Shown here: piece by piece, positions 47,067 through 55,803 of the stretch
Layout of the letters: every line of letters begins with the position of its first letter
Numbering within the stretch: the stretch's first letter is position 1
Source of the DNA: Beijerinckiaceae bacterium
GTDB lineage: Bacteria; Pseudomonadota; Alphaproteobacteria; Rhizobiales; Beijerinckiaceae
Reading direction: 5' to 3'
NCBI GenBank assembly: GCA_947452455.1
Contig: CANGBX010000005.1
Span: 124,001 to 188,000 of the forward strand
Length of the DNA stretch: 64,000 nucleotides
Made by a program: the position numbers and the translations under genes
The notes under the pieces: model-generated
Told to the model about the DNA's origin: nothing
What the model saw: the letters and a program-made list of their open reading frames with translations, nothing else
Databases searched by the model: none

Positions 47067-48411
47067 GCAGCATCTCCTCATAGCGTTTGGGGAGATAGTG
47101 ATGCGGCGAGGGCGTCATCAACTCGGCCCAGATCTTTTTGGGCTCGGGCATAAGTGCTAGCAAACGCACGGCAAGCTGGCGGACGAGTTTGGCGTCTTTC
47201 CAGTCCGGTTGTTCAGCCAGCATCAGCAAAGCCGCGCCCGATTCCGCGAGTTCGCCCACACATTCCCATGGCTTGTGACCAGACAGGCCCATCAATTCTT
47301 CATAGCCCGCGAGCTGGCTTTCATCTTCGAGCAGATTGCCTCCAAAAATGGATTCCAACCGCGCGCGCGGCATGTGGTTGGCGAGCATCAAAAAGGTGAA
47401 GCGGCATTTGGGGCAATCGCGGCACCAGCGTTTGGGCTCTTCTTTCGGGCGTAATTGAAAAGCGCGGTTGCAGCTGGTGAAGGCGCCGTCATAGAGGCTC
47501 GTGCGCGCCATCAAGCTCGCAATATGGGCTTCCGACAGCGGGCGCAGCAGCGAGAAATAAGACAGCTTGGTGTCGATATAGCGCGCGACATAATCCGACA
47601 GCGCGACTTCCATGCCGCTTGTTTTGGAAAACTGGTGATTGATCATGCGCCCATCGCGCGACAGATTGCCTTGGTCGGCTGAGCGTTCATTCGACAAGAT
47701 CACGGCATCAAAGCCATGCACAAAGGCAGAGGCGAGCGCGATGAAAGAAACAATCGCGGTGATCGGCACATGGCCATTCAGCGCGCCTTGTTCATTCAGG
47801 GCGAAGAGCTTTTCATCCAGATGTCGTTCAACACGAATGAAGGGCAGGCCGGAGGCGGTGGCGCAATCAAGGATCGGTTTTTTCGGGTTGACCGCAAACA
47901 GCGCCATCGGTTCGCGGGCGGCTTTCAAGATTTCGAGCGAGACGAGCGAATCCTTGCCACCGCCAATCAGCACTGCCGAGCGGCGCGCGAGTGGCGCATG
48001 CGCGGCTTGCGGCTTTGCTACGCTTGCACCCGCCACATTGAAATTCACATGGCCTGCGATCGCCACATTGTTGCGCACGCCAAATTCGCCCAAGCCATCG
48101 ACATAGAGATTTTCAAAGAAGCTGCGCTGGTCCGCATCCGGATGGATGCTACGGTAGCCAATGGCAGGCGGCAGGAAGGCTTTGTAATAGGAAACACCAG
48201 CCACAAGGCTCAGCGCTTCTAGTGCGGCTTCGAAACCGGAGCGCAAGGCAGAGCCAATGGCGGGCAGGGGTGCGTTGAAGGCGATGGTCTCGCGAAAATC
48301 CGGACCGCCTTCAAACGCGTATAGAAGATCGACCTCACCCGCTTCGTCACGGGTCTCGAACCCGGCGAAATCAAACCGGCGCGGTTTTGGGGTGCGGGAT
48401 AGGTCGCTCAT
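47053..48411 (-). CDS. murL: UDP-MurNAc-L-Ala-L-Glu epimerase MurL
   Basis: The 452-residue protein has a PP-loop-like ATP motif (AVLIGGGKDSLVSLE, GGGKDS at 150-155), the HVNFNVAG segment and a cysteine-rich patch WCRDCPKCRFTF near residue 340. These match MurL, which epimerises the terminal L-Glu of UDP-MurNAc-L-Ala-L-Glu to D-Glu. The MurD2-MurL route, described in Xanthomonas oryzae, replaces glutamate racemase MurI plus MurD. It is translationally coupled to murD2. No signal peptide. Confidence 0.85.
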   Translation of the reverse strand: MSDLSRTPKPRRFDFAGFETRDEAGEVDLLYAFEGGPDFRETIAFNAPLPAIGSALRSGFEAALEALSLVAGVSYYKAFLPPAIGYRSIHPDADQRSFFENLYVDGLGEFGVRNNVAIAGHVNFNVAGASVAKPQAAHAPLARRSAVLIGGGKDSLVSLEILKAAREPMALFAVNPKKPILDCATASGLPFIRVERHLDEKLFALNEQGALNGHVPITAIVSFIALASAFVHGFDAVILSNERSADQGNLSRDGRMINHQFSKTSGMEVALSDYVARYIDTKLSYFSLLRPLSEAHIASLMARTSLYDGAFTSCNRAFQLRPKEEPKRWCRDCPKCRFTFLMLANHMPRARLESIFGGNLLEDESQLAGYEELMGLSGHKPWECVGELAESGAALLMLAEQPDWKDAKLVRQLAVRLLALMPEPKKIWAELMTPSPHHYLPKRYEEMLHGFL

Positions 48412-48495
48412 CGGTCTTTGGGGTTACAGCCTCGCCGTTTTGTGTCAAGCGCAGGTGTGGGCCAGGTCACGGGGTCCAGAAGTTGAGGATCCTAA

Positions 48496-49194
48496 ATGCT
48501 GTCTCCTTTGTTGAACCTGCTGCGCAAATGGGCGTCACCGCCAGCCGCCCACCCGCTGCTGCTCAAGGCCAATGACAGCTATAATGTCTATGAAGTCGCC
48601 AAATGGCGCGCCGCGGTCCAGAGCGCGGGCTATTTTGAGCGTCACCTCCTGACCACCTTGCAATTTGATGACCGCGCGGCCCTGCTGAGCCACTCCCTGT
48701 CGCTGGCTCCCAAAGAGGGGATGGTGCTGGAATTCGGCGTGGCGGGGGGTGAATCCATCCGCCAGATCGCGGCTGAGCGGACTGGGCCGATCTATGGTTT
48801 CGACTCCTTCGAGGGTCTGCCGGAGGATTGGTTCGGCTATCTCCGCAAGGGTTTTTTCGCGCAAGAACTGCCCAAGGTCCCAGACCATGTCAGCCTCATC
48901 AAAGGCTGGTTTTCGGACACTTTGACCGGCTTTTTGGCCCAAAACCCGGGTCCGGTGGCCTTTTTGCATGTCGATAGCGACCTTTATTCCTCGGCCGATT
49001 ACATCTTTCGAGCGCTGGAGGGGCGCATCGTGCCGGGCACGATTGTCCTGTTCGATGAATATTGGAATTACCCCGGCTGGAGGCAGCATGAGTTCAAGGC
49101 TTTCCGCGAATTCATCGCGCGCACAGGCCTGACCTATCGCTATGAAGGCTTCGTGCCGACCGCCCATCAGGTCTGCGTGGTCATTGCGGCCTGA
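48496..49194 (+). CDS. TylF/MycF-like SAM-dependent methyltransferase
   Basis: The 232-residue protein has the SAM-binding motif MVLEFGVAGGESIRQIA and YGFDSFEGLPEDW, then VAFLHVDSDLYSSADYIF and IVLFDEYWNYPGW, as in macrocin O-methyltransferase (TylF) relatives. Such enzymes often modify sugars of polysaccharides or antibiotics. The acceptor is unknown. It is divergent from murL with an 84-base gap and ends before a terminator. Confidence 0.85.
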   Translation: MLSPLLNLLRKWASPPAAHPLLLKANDSYNVYEVAKWRAAVQSAGYFERHLLTTLQFDDRAALLSHSLSLAPKEGMVLEFGVAGGESIRQIAAERTGPIYGFDSFEGLPEDWFGYLRKGFFAQELPKVPDHVSLIKGWFSDTLTGFLAQNPGPVAFLHVDSDLYSSADYIFRALEGRIVPGTIVLFDEYWNYPGWRQHEFKAFREFIARTGLTYRYEGFVPTAHQVCVVIAA

Positions 49195-49242
49195 TCGAAT
49201 TGGGGGGCCTGATTGACTCGGAAGGCCTCACCCCCTAGAAAC

Positions 49243-49276
49243 CGCCCCGTCAGCGCCCTTCGGGGCGTTTGATTTT
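49243..49276 (+). terminator. Terminator after the TylF-like gene
   Basis: CGCCCC (49243-49248) pairs with GGGGCG (49262-49267), followed by TTTGATTTTT. Confidence 0.85.
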
Positions 49277-49284
49277 TAACGCAC

Positions 49285-49477
49285 CCGTGGCCTCTCCCAT
49301 AGCTTGGGTAGAGAGACCTGTCGGCCCCTCGGGGCAGAGGAGGGCGCGTTCCTCAGCCGCCGGAAGTCCGGCGCACGGCTGGAGGGGCGCGGATCGGATG
49401 GCGCAAGGCCCGATGGGCCCCTCGCGCGCGTCCGCCGTTTCCTTTTGGCCGTTTCACGAGAACCAAGGGGAACCGCG
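49285..49477 (+). promoter_or_regulatory. Structured leader of rpsD
   Basis: A G+C-rich stretch with consecutive hairpins: CTCTCCCA/TGGGTAGAG (49292-49315), GCCCC/GGGGC (about 49324-49335), GAGGA/TCCTC (49337-49354) and CGCCGGA/TCCGGCG (49358-49373) with flanking AGCC/GGCT. Ribosomal protein leaders often bind the protein (here S4) for feedback; that is an inference. Confidence 0.45.
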
Positions 49478-50095
49478 ATGACGAAGCGCGCAGAATCCAA
49501 GTATAAAATTGACCGCCGTATGGGCCAGAACATCTGGGGCCGTCCGAAGAGCCCTGTGAACCGTCGTGAATACGGTCCGGGCCAGCATGGTCAGCGCCGC
49601 AAGGGCAAAATGTCTGACTTCGGCACGCAGCTGCGCGCCAAGCAGAAGCTCAAGGGCTATTACGCCAACATCTCCGAAAAGCAGTTCCGCCGCTACTATC
49701 AGGAAGCGGTTCGCATGAAGGGCGATGCCGGCGACAACCTCATCGGTCTGCTCGAGCGCCGTCTCGATGCCGTCGTCTACCGCGCCAAATTCGCGCCGAC
49801 GCCGTTTGCTGCGCGTCAGTTCGTGAACCATGGCCACGTCAAGGTGAACGGCCGCCGCGTCAACATTTCATCTTATCAGGTGCGCGTTGGCGATCTGATC
49901 GAAGTGAAGGACGCGTCCAAGCAGCTCGTCATCGTTCTGGAATCGGTTGCACTCGCTGAGCGTGACGTGCCGGACTATTACGAAGCCGATCATTCCAAGA
50001 TGACAGCCAAGATGACCCGCATCCCGCTCCCTGCGGATGTGCCCTATCCGGTCGTCATGGAACCCAACCTCGTCATCGAATTCTATTCGCGCTGA
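49478..50095 (+). CDS. rpsD: 30S ribosomal protein S4
   Basis: The 205-residue protein begins [26 protein letters not shown] and has the S4 RNA-binding domain ([35 protein letters not shown]). It lacks the zinc cysteines of some S4 forms, as in rhizobial proteins. It nucleates 30S assembly and can autoregulate its own mRNA. ATG 49478 is behind AAGGGGAA. A terminator follows at 50118. Confidence 0.97.
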   Translation: MTKRAESKYKIDRRMGQNIWGRPKSPVNRREYGPGQHGQRRKGKMSDFGTQLRAKQKLKGYYANISEKQFRRYYQEAVRMKGDAGDNLIGLLERRLDAVVYRAKFAPTPFAARQFVNHGHVKVNGRRVNISSYQVRVGDLIEVKDASKQLVIVLESVALAERDVPDYYEADHSKMTAKMTRIPLPADVPYPVVMEPNLVIEFYSR

Positions 50096-50117
50096 GTTGT
50101 CTCAAGCGACAGATTGG

Positions 50118-50148
50118 AAAGGGCGGCTCTCGGGTCGCCCTTTTTTTC
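50118..50148 (+). terminator. rpsD terminator
   Basis: AAAGGGCG and CGCCCTTT pair around GCTCTCGGGT, followed by a run of seven Ts. Confidence 0.9.
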
Positions 50149-50173
50149 ACTCTATTTTAAAAAGGTCACGGCG

Positions 50174-50395
50174 ATGAGCGAAGAAACAGTGCGCGACAGC
50201 AACGGGACGATTTTGAACGAGGGCGATAGCGTCACGCTCATCAAGGATCTCAAGGTCAAGGGCACGAGTGTCACGCTGAAACGCGGCACGCTGGTCAAAA
50301 ACATCCGCCTCACGGGAGATCCGGCAGAGATCGAATGCAATGCGGAGAAGGTGAAAGGCCTTGTCCTGCGCACCGAGTTTTTGAAGAAGGCGTGA
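50174..50395 (+). CDS. PhnA/YjdM C-terminal-domain protein
   Basis: The 73-residue protein matches the PhnA C-terminal SH3-like domain (VRDSNGTILNEGDSVTLIKDLKVKGTSVTLKRGTLVKNIRLT) but has no N-terminal zinc ribbon. Standalone versions are common. It is named for alkylphosphonate genes, but no phosphonate role is established. ATG 50174 follows ACGGCG, with weak site evidence. It is convergent with a cytochrome gene three bases away. Confidence 0.82.
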   Translation: MSEETVRDSNGTILNEGDSVTLIKDLKVKGTSVTLKRGTLVKNIRLTGDPAEIECNAEKVKGLVLRTEFLKKA

Positions 50396-50398
50396 TCG

Positions 50399-50701
50399 TC
50401 AGCCGCCGCTTTTCACATAGGCCCAGAGAAGATCGATTTCTTCCGCCGAGAGTTTGCCTTCCCATGGCGGCATGCCGGTGCCTTTGCCTTTGTTGACAGA
50501 GGTCACAAACCGCGCTTTGTCGTCTTGCGGAAATTTGCGCAGATCAAATGCCAGACCGGGATTCAACATGTCCTTGCCATGGCAAGTTGCACACATGTCA
50601 TTGTAGATCAGATAGCCCTCTTGCGCGTCATCGGCAGATGCGGGAAGCGTCGCAAAAATGGCGCCGATCATCAGACCGGCGCCAATCAATCTTTTATTCA
50701 T
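50399..50701 (-). CDS. Small periplasmic c-type cytochrome
   Basis: The 100-residue protein has a signal peptide (MNKRLIGAGLMIGAIFATLPASA), the haem motif CATCH at residues 37-41 and a probable axial methionine in KGTGMPPW. It is a class I monohaem cytochrome. It starts two bases after the ThDP enzyme stop, so it is cotranscribed and probably translationally coupled. It may accept electrons from that enzyme in the periplasm. Confidence 0.9.
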   Translation of the reverse strand: MNKRLIGAGLMIGAIFATLPASADDAQEGYLIYNDMCATCHGKDMLNPGLAFDLRKFPQDDKARFVTSVNKGKGTGMPPWEGKLSAEEIDLLWAYVKSGG

Positions 50702-50703
50702 CG

Positions 50704-52632
50704 TCAGACTTTCTTCGTGCGCATTTGCGCGCCACTGATCGCGGGAATCCATGGCTCGGCCACTTGGTTCACACCGCGCCGCCCGACTTGTACATCGAGC
50801 AGATATGGCTTGCCCTCAATGGTCGCTTTGCGCGCCCGCGCCAAAGCTTCTTTCATCTGCGCGGGATTGTGCACGACTTCGGCTGCAACACCGAAACCAT
50901 TGGCAATCTGCGCCATGTTCATATCGGGTTTTCCCAGATAACCATTCACCATCTGCCCTGTCTCGACCATGCGGCCCGACGGCACATTGGCAATGGTGCG
51001 CGAATGTGGGCCGCCGTAACCATGGTTGTTGTAGACAACCGTGATCACAGGCAGTTCGAGCCGTGCCATGTTCCACAAAGCATGGGGGCCAAACAGGAAC
51101 GAGCCGTCGCCCACCATGCAGATGACCTGCTGGTTGGGGCGCGCCAGTTTCACGCCTGCAGCTGTCCCCACGCCGGAGCCCAGGTGCCCGCCGTAGTAGA
51201 AGAACAATTCGCGCCCCCCGATCGGGTTGAAATCGAAGGAATGCATGACATTCGCTCCGGCCTCATGAATGATGATCGCATCCGGATCGGCAAATTGCGC
51301 CACTTCCCAAGTCACGCGATCCGCAATGAGGGGCGCATTGTTCCATTCGGGTGAATTGACGAAGCCCATGCGCAAAGCGCGTGCCCGCTCGGTAAATTTG
51401 CGCACTTCGCTCGCACGTGTCGCGGCCTCTTCACGCAGTTTTGCTGTCATGAGTTGTTCGACAGCGGCATAGAGATCATCCAGCCCCAAGCCTACATCGC
51501 AAACGAGTGGCACATCGGTCGTCATGACCTTGCCCATGTTGTTATAGTCGATGCGCATGTCGATGAACTTTACGCCACGCGCGACAATCGGGTTGACGCC
51601 GTTGTGTTGCATCTTGTTGCCGACATTGATGACAACATCATAATTTTTTGGCCAGGTGATCGAGGCCAGAGTGCCAGCGGGTGCATTGGCGACAAAGAGC
51701 GGATGCGCTTCGGGAAAATTCGCCCAGAGCTGGCGCATCTGCGTCACCGGCATGCCAAGCAATTCAGCGAGCTTGATGGCTTTGGCCGCCGCCTTGGCCT
51801 TGGTGACTTCATCGCCTACAACCATGATCGGCATTTTCGCTTCAACCAGCATTTTGGCTGCGCGCATAACTTCATCGGGGTTGGGGCGCACACGCATGCG
51901 CGTGTCATAATGGCTTTGCTGGATGATTTCCGTGCGAGCGCGCTCATCCGTATAATCTGAATGCCATGTCAGATAGGCGGGGCCGTGCGGGGGTGTCCAG
52001 GCTGTCTTGAATGCATGGCGCACGGTTTCAGGAATCATCGAAGGGCCACGCGCCATCCACGAATATTTCGTGATCGGCTGCACCACTTGTTCCTGATTGG
52101 CGATTTCTTCAAACCCGTCGCGGCCTGCGCGGCGCGATTGATCCGTGCGATAGGAATAAACGACAAGAGGCGTTTGTTCCTTATGCGCATTATATATCTG
52201 GCCCATAGCGTTCATGAGGCCGACAGCACCCGCTTGCATGACAATGGCAGGCTGTTGCGAGGCTTTGATGTAGCCCGCAGCCATGGCCGCGCCCGGGCCT
52301 TCATGCGTCGAGATGATATATTGTAGTTGAGGGCGATCGACCAGCGCCTCATAGAATTGCGCGTCCTCACTCGCCGAATTGCCGAACACATATTTTACGC
52401 CGCAGGCGATCAGCTGTTCGGCAAAACAGGCACCACCTGTGCCTTGGAATTGTTTCACCGGATTGTTTTGCTGGGTGGCGGGAGCGGCAGCTTCCTGAGC
52501 ATGTGCGGAAGAGGAAATCGCATCCAAGACATTTTCGGCAGCTGCGACGGTGATGCCGGCTTTTGTCATATTATCGAGAAAGCCGCGGCGCGAAATTCCT
52601 TCAGAGAGATATTTATAGACGAGATCTTTCAT
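50704..52632 (-). CDS. ThDP-dependent enzyme with a Tat-type signal sequence
   Basis: The 642-residue protein starts MKDLVYKYLSEGISRRGFLD, whose SRRGFL core (14-19) matches the twin-arginine motif, and a possible cleavage site AHA near residue 45. The ThDP fold follows: activating glutamate E111 in STHEGPGAA, central domain, and GDGSFLFG...VVYNN in the C-terminal domain near residue 510. The h-region is only weakly hydrophobic and holds an acidic residue, so export is likely but not certain. It is flanked by cytochrome c genes at 14 and two bases. An oxidative decarboxylation or aldehyde-type oxidation in the periplasm is inferred. Confidence 0.85.
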   Translation of the reverse strand: MKDLVYKYLSEGISRRGFLDNMTKAGITVAAAENVLDAISSSAHAQEAAAPATQQNNPVKQFQGTGGACFAEQLIACGVKYVFGNSASEDAQFYEALVDRPQLQYIISTHEGPGAAMAAGYIKASQQPAIVMQAGAVGLMNAMGQIYNAHKEQTPLVVYSYRTDQSRRAGRDGFEEIANQEQVVQPITKYSWMARGPSMIPETVRHAFKTAWTPPHGPAYLTWHSDYTDERARTEIIQQSHYDTRMRVRPNPDEVMRAAKMLVEAKMPIMVVGDEVTKAKAAAKAIKLAELLGMPVTQMRQLWANFPEAHPLFVANAPAGTLASITWPKNYDVVINVGNKMQHNGVNPIVARGVKFIDMRIDYNNMGKVMTTDVPLVCDVGLGLDDLYAAVEQLMTAKLREEAATRASEVRKFTERARALRMGFVNSPEWNNAPLIADRVTWEVAQFADPDAIIIHEAGANVMHSFDFNPIGGRELFFYYGGHLGSGVGTAAGVKLARPNQQVICMVGDGSFLFGPHALWNMARLELPVITVVYNNHGYGGPHSRTIANVPSGRMVETGQMVNGYLGKPDMNMAQIANGFGVAAEVVHNPAQMKEALARARKATIEGKPYLLDVQVGRRGVNQVAEPWIPAISGAQMRTKKV

Positions 52633-52646
52633 GGCGTCGTCTCCTC

Positions 52647-52964
52647 TCAGCGTTGTTGTGGTTTGGCGCGGGGAACATCAGGTCCGAATTCACGACCTAA
52701 AAACGCGGCCATGGTTTTGACCTCATCGGTGGTCCAGATGCCGCCGCGCGCCATCATGCGATAGGCCGTGGCTTCCCATGCGTTTGCGTTTTGGCGCTGG
52801 TCACGCCAGATGGAATCGGTATGGCATTGCGCGCATTTCTGCATGACAAGATCGCGGCCGGGATCAGCAGGCTTTTCTTGGGCCAGCGGTTTGTCTTGGG
52901 CCAGCGCCGAAGCGCTTAGCGTTGCAAGCGCAATAAAAGCAAAGAGTGGGCGCAACATGGCCAT
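52647..52964 (-). CDS. Small periplasmic c-type cytochrome
   Basis: The 105-residue protein has a signal peptide (MAMLRPLFAFIALATLSASALA) and the haem motif CAQCH at residues 44-48; no clear methionine ligand motif follows, though MM occurs in TAYRMMARGG. It precedes the ThDP enzyme by 14 bases. The start could also be ATG 52958, better spaced from AGGAG. With the cytochrome downstream it brackets the enzyme gene. Confidence 0.88.
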   Translation of the reverse strand: MAMLRPLFAFIALATLSASALAQDKPLAQEKPADPGRDLVMQKCAQCHTDSIWRDQRQNANAWEATAYRMMARGGIWTTDEVKTMAAFLGREFGPDVPRAKPQQR

Positions 52965-53066
52965 GTCTCCTCCCCAATATGCCGATTTTGATCCGGCTTG
53001 GAGAGAAGCCTAGCTTGGTCTGACAGGCCGCGCAATTACGACTTTTTCCTCGTTATTGTTCCATTG

Positions 53067-54077
53067 TCATTTCAAAACGGCGCGACCGCGCTGCACAAGA
53101 GCAGGCGGTGCCTGATAAATATCAGCCACCATTTTTTGTGCCTCTTCGCCCAGAATGGCGCTGACTGGCAACCCTTGACGATCCGCTTCGCCCAAAAATT
53201 CCTTGTTCTCCATCGTCTTTGCAAAGGCCTGGCGCAGAATGGCCAGCCGTTCTGCAGGAACGAGTTTCGAGACGACATAGGGGCGCCCGACTTCAGCGGG
53301 CGCGAGAAGGAAGTCGATGAGCTTGCGATCCTCTTCGCTTGAAACAAGATCACCTGCAAAGACCGCACTGGCCGGCATGTCGGGCAAAGCAACGCGCGAG
53401 AAACGCACGAAGGGCACGATCTGTTTCTTGGCGCGCCAATCTTGCGGAATACTGACCCAAGCGCCGCAATGGCCTTCGAGTTCGCCGCGCTCAATTGCAA
53501 TGCGGCTTTCAGCTGATCCCGTATAGCCCAATATGGTGCGCACTTTCACGCCAAGCAATTGCGAAAGAATGGTGGCATTGATCGAGGCAGATGATCCGCG
53601 CGCTGAATCGCCGATAATATATTCCTTATGCGCTCTCGCATCAGCGATGGATTTGATGCCTGTCGCATGCCACGCATAGCATGCGCTGAAATCGCGCGTG
53701 ATCGAGCCGACCCAGCCGAGGTCCGAAAAATTATATTTCACCGTTTCCGGATCAGCGATGGATGCGGTGATGAGCCCCGTTGTGAAAGCCGCGAGCATCG
53801 TGCCGTCTTTGGGCGTGTTGCCATCGAGATAGCGCACAGCGGTCAGCGTGCCGCCACCGGGCATATTTTGCACGATGATTGTTGGGGAGCCTGGAATATA
53901 TTGCGGCATGTGGCGGGCCAGCATGCGCGAATAAGCATCATAGCTGCCACCGGGCGTGAAGCCGACGATGATCGAGATGGTCTTGCCTTTGTAAAAGCTC
54001 TCGTCTCTGGGGGCTTGCGCCTGCGCGCTCTGCAGCAGGAGAGTGAGCGCGCCCAGTGTCAGACCGATCTTGTTCAT
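53067..54077 (-). CDS. Bug-family (TctC-like) periplasmic solute-binding protein
   Basis: The 336-residue product has a signal peptide (MNKIGLTLGALTLLLQSAQAQA) and the family start DESFYKGKTISIIVGFTPGGSYDAYSR. The start 54077 is behind GGGAGGGG. It is the first gene of the probable operon with the two cytochromes and the exported ThDP enzyme, 102 bases before the first of them. It may capture the enzyme's substrate or product in the periplasm. No permease partner is present. Confidence 0.9.
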   Translation of the reverse strand: MNKIGLTLGALTLLLQSAQAQAPRDESFYKGKTISIIVGFTPGGSYDAYSRMLARHMPQYIPGSPTIIVQNMPGGGTLTAVRYLDGNTPKDGTMLAAFTTGLITASIADPETVKYNFSDLGWVGSITRDFSACYAWHATGIKSIADARAHKEYIIGDSARGSSASINATILSQLLGVKVRTILGYTGSAESRIAIERGELEGHCGAWVSIPQDWRAKKQIVPFVRFSRVALPDMPASAVFAGDLVSSEEDRKLIDFLLAPAEVGRPYVVSKLVPAERLAILRQAFAKTMENKEFLGEADRQGLPVSAILGEEAQKMVADIYQAPPALVQRGRAVLK

Positions 54078-54291
54078 GAAGCCCCTCCCATATTTTTTTA
54101 TTTTGTCCTTGGACCTTTGCGCCATGATGGTCGCCGATCAGTGCGCGGACAATCAAAAAATCGGGTCTGGCCCATGGAAATGTGGCCATGGGCGCCGCCT
54201 CGTCACGATTTTTGCCAGCCGGACATTTCGTTTATACTGGTCTCAGCCGGGCCTGCGGGCCCGCAAGAACAAGAATCACGGGAGATAGAGC

Positions 54292-55170
54292 ATGACGACT
54301 TTGGGTTTCATCGGCACCGGCGGCATGGGTGTCGGCATGGCGGCCAATCTGATCAAGGCGGGTTACAAGCTCGTCATCACCGATCTCAACCGCGCCCAAT
54401 GCGCGCCGCTTGAGGCACAGGGCGCTGTGTATAAAGATTCGCCCAAGGCCATTGCCGAATCCTGCGAGATTGTTTTGTCCATGCTCCCGCATAATGCGGC
54501 GGTTGAAGCTGTGGGCCTTGGCAAGGGCGGCTTGGTGGAAGCCACCAGCGGCGCCAAGCTCTGGATCGATTTCAGCTCCATCGACAAAGAAACCATTGTC
54601 AGCGTCAGCGGCGATTTGGTGAAGAAGGGCTGGACGGTTGTTGATGCTTCCGCCGGTGGCGTTGAGGAAGTCGCAGCTGCCGGTCAGCTCGCGCTCTGGC
54701 TGTCGGGTTCGAAAGAAGTCTTTGATGCGCATCAGCCGATTTTCAAGGCGATGGGCAAGTCAGTGTTGCATGTCGGTGAACTGGGCACGGCCAAGCTCGT
54801 TAAAAATGCTATGGCCATGCTGGCGGCTGTTCAGCACATGAGCATTGTCGAAATTTGCTGGCTGCTCAAAAAGGGCGGTCTGGAAGAATCCGCGTTTCAG
54901 GCCATTTTGAAAAATTCGCAGCAGGACTCTGTGGCAACCCAGCGCATCATGGAAGTTGTGGTCAGCCGCAAGTTCAAGCCGCGCAAGTCGTGGATGCCGA
55001 AGGATGTCGGCTTTGGTCTCGACATGGCGCGCGAAATGGAAGTGCCGATGCCTTTCGTGGGTCTCGCCCAGCAGATGTTTGGCATTGCGCAGGCCAATGG
55101 TCAGGATGGCTATGAAGCCACCGGTATTGCTTGCAACATTTACGACACGCTCTACGGCATCAAGCGCTGA
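54292..55170 (+). CDS. Beta-hydroxyacid dehydrogenase (3-hydroxyisobutyrate/tartronate semialdehyde reductase family)
   Basis: The 292-residue enzyme has the cofactor motif GFIGTGGMGVGMAANLIKAG at the N-terminus, DASAGGVEEVAAAGQLALWLSG as substrate loop and the catalytic lysine region GTAKLVKNAMAM. It reduces or oxidises a 3-hydroxy acid with NAD(P). It is divergent from the Bug-cytochrome operon. It could supply glycerate from tartronate semialdehyde to the 16.9 kb glycerate kinase, but the substrate is not proven. Confidence 0.88.
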   Translation: MTTLGFIGTGGMGVGMAANLIKAGYKLVITDLNRAQCAPLEAQGAVYKDSPKAIAESCEIVLSMLPHNAAVEAVGLGKGGLVEATSGAKLWIDFSSIDKETIVSVSGDLVKKGWTVVDASAGGVEEVAAAGQLALWLSGSKEVFDAHQPIFKAMGKSVLHVGELGTAKLVKNAMAMLAAVQHMSIVEICWLLKKGGLEESAFQAILKNSQQDSVATQRIMEVVVSRKFKPRKSWMPKDVGFGLDMAREMEVPMPFVGLAQQMFGIAQANGQDGYEATGIACNIYDTLYGIKR

Positions 55171-55193
55171 ACGTTTGATGTTGTTTGCATGAA

Positions 55194-55224
55194 GAAGGGC
55201 GGCCTTTCGGGGCCGCCTTTTTTA
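55194..55224. terminator. Terminator between dehydrogenase and membrane protein genes
   Basis: GGCGGCC and GGCCGCC pair around a TTTCGG loop, followed by TTTTTT on the plus strand. Confidence 0.85.
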
Positions 55225-55710
55225 TGCGCTCTTGGGCCATTCGAGTTTGGGTCGCCAGATGCCAAGCGCGGTTTGCGCTGCTGAAATGGCGAGAATGGCC
55301 CACAGCACATTCCATTCCGAATGCAGCGCCTCGGTCAGCAAGTGTTGGGCTGCGGCGACATTCTCATTCTTGGCGATTTGCGCGGCGAGCTCGGCTGCAT
55401 CAATGGCTTTGGCCTGCGTGATGGCGAGTGTGGATTCAAACATGGCCAGACCCAAGAAGGCTTTCGCCCAAGCCCAGCGTCTTTCCTGATAGGGCTTATG
55501 CACCATCATCGAGAGCAGGCCGCTGACCAGTGAGAGGCCGAGCGAGGGCACGAGAATGTAGCGGGCAATGAGGCTGATGATCTCGCGCATATCGGCATAT
55601 TGCGCGACGCTCTCCTGCGGCGCCTTCCACAGCACCAACAGATAGGCCACCAGCGCACCGATCAGGCCGCAGGAGGAGAGCGTGTGCAGGAATTTGACTG
55701 ACTGGCGCAT
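55222..55710 (-). CDS. Small integral membrane protein (DUF2269-like)
   Basis: The 162-residue protein has about four hydrophobic segments (HTLSSCGLIGALVAYLLVLW, ARYILVPSLGLSLVSGLLSMMV, WAWAKAFLGLAMFESTLAI and NVLWAILAISAAQTALGI). I recognise no catalytic motif. It resembles small DUF2269-like membrane proteins. It is convergent with the dehydrogenase gene, sharing the terminator. Function unknown. Confidence 0.7.
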   Translation of the reverse strand: MRQSVKFLHTLSSCGLIGALVAYLLVLWKAPQESVAQYADMREIISLIARYILVPSLGLSLVSGLLSMMVHKPYQERRWAWAKAFLGLAMFESTLAITQAKAIDAAELAAQIAKNENVAAAQHLLTEALHSEWNVLWAILAISAAQTALGIWRPKLEWPKSA

Positions 55711-55749
55711 GGGGCGAATACGCGCGGGGTTTGCAGAAGGATCACCGGC

Positions 55750-55791
55750 GCGTCTGGATTGCTTCGTCGCCTTCGGCTCCTCGCAATGACG
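55750..55791. repeat. Half copy of family A repeat
   Basis: Only the right arm is present: CTGGATTGCTTCGTCGCCTT to CTCGCAATGACGGG. It sits 13 bases before the next copy. Confidence 0.7.
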
Positions 55792-55803
55792 GGCGAAACA
55801 AGG

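Noticed and set aside
49285-49477. 4.5S, 6S or RNase P RNA gene
   Set aside because: The conserved blocks of those RNAs could not be found; only local hairpins are seen.
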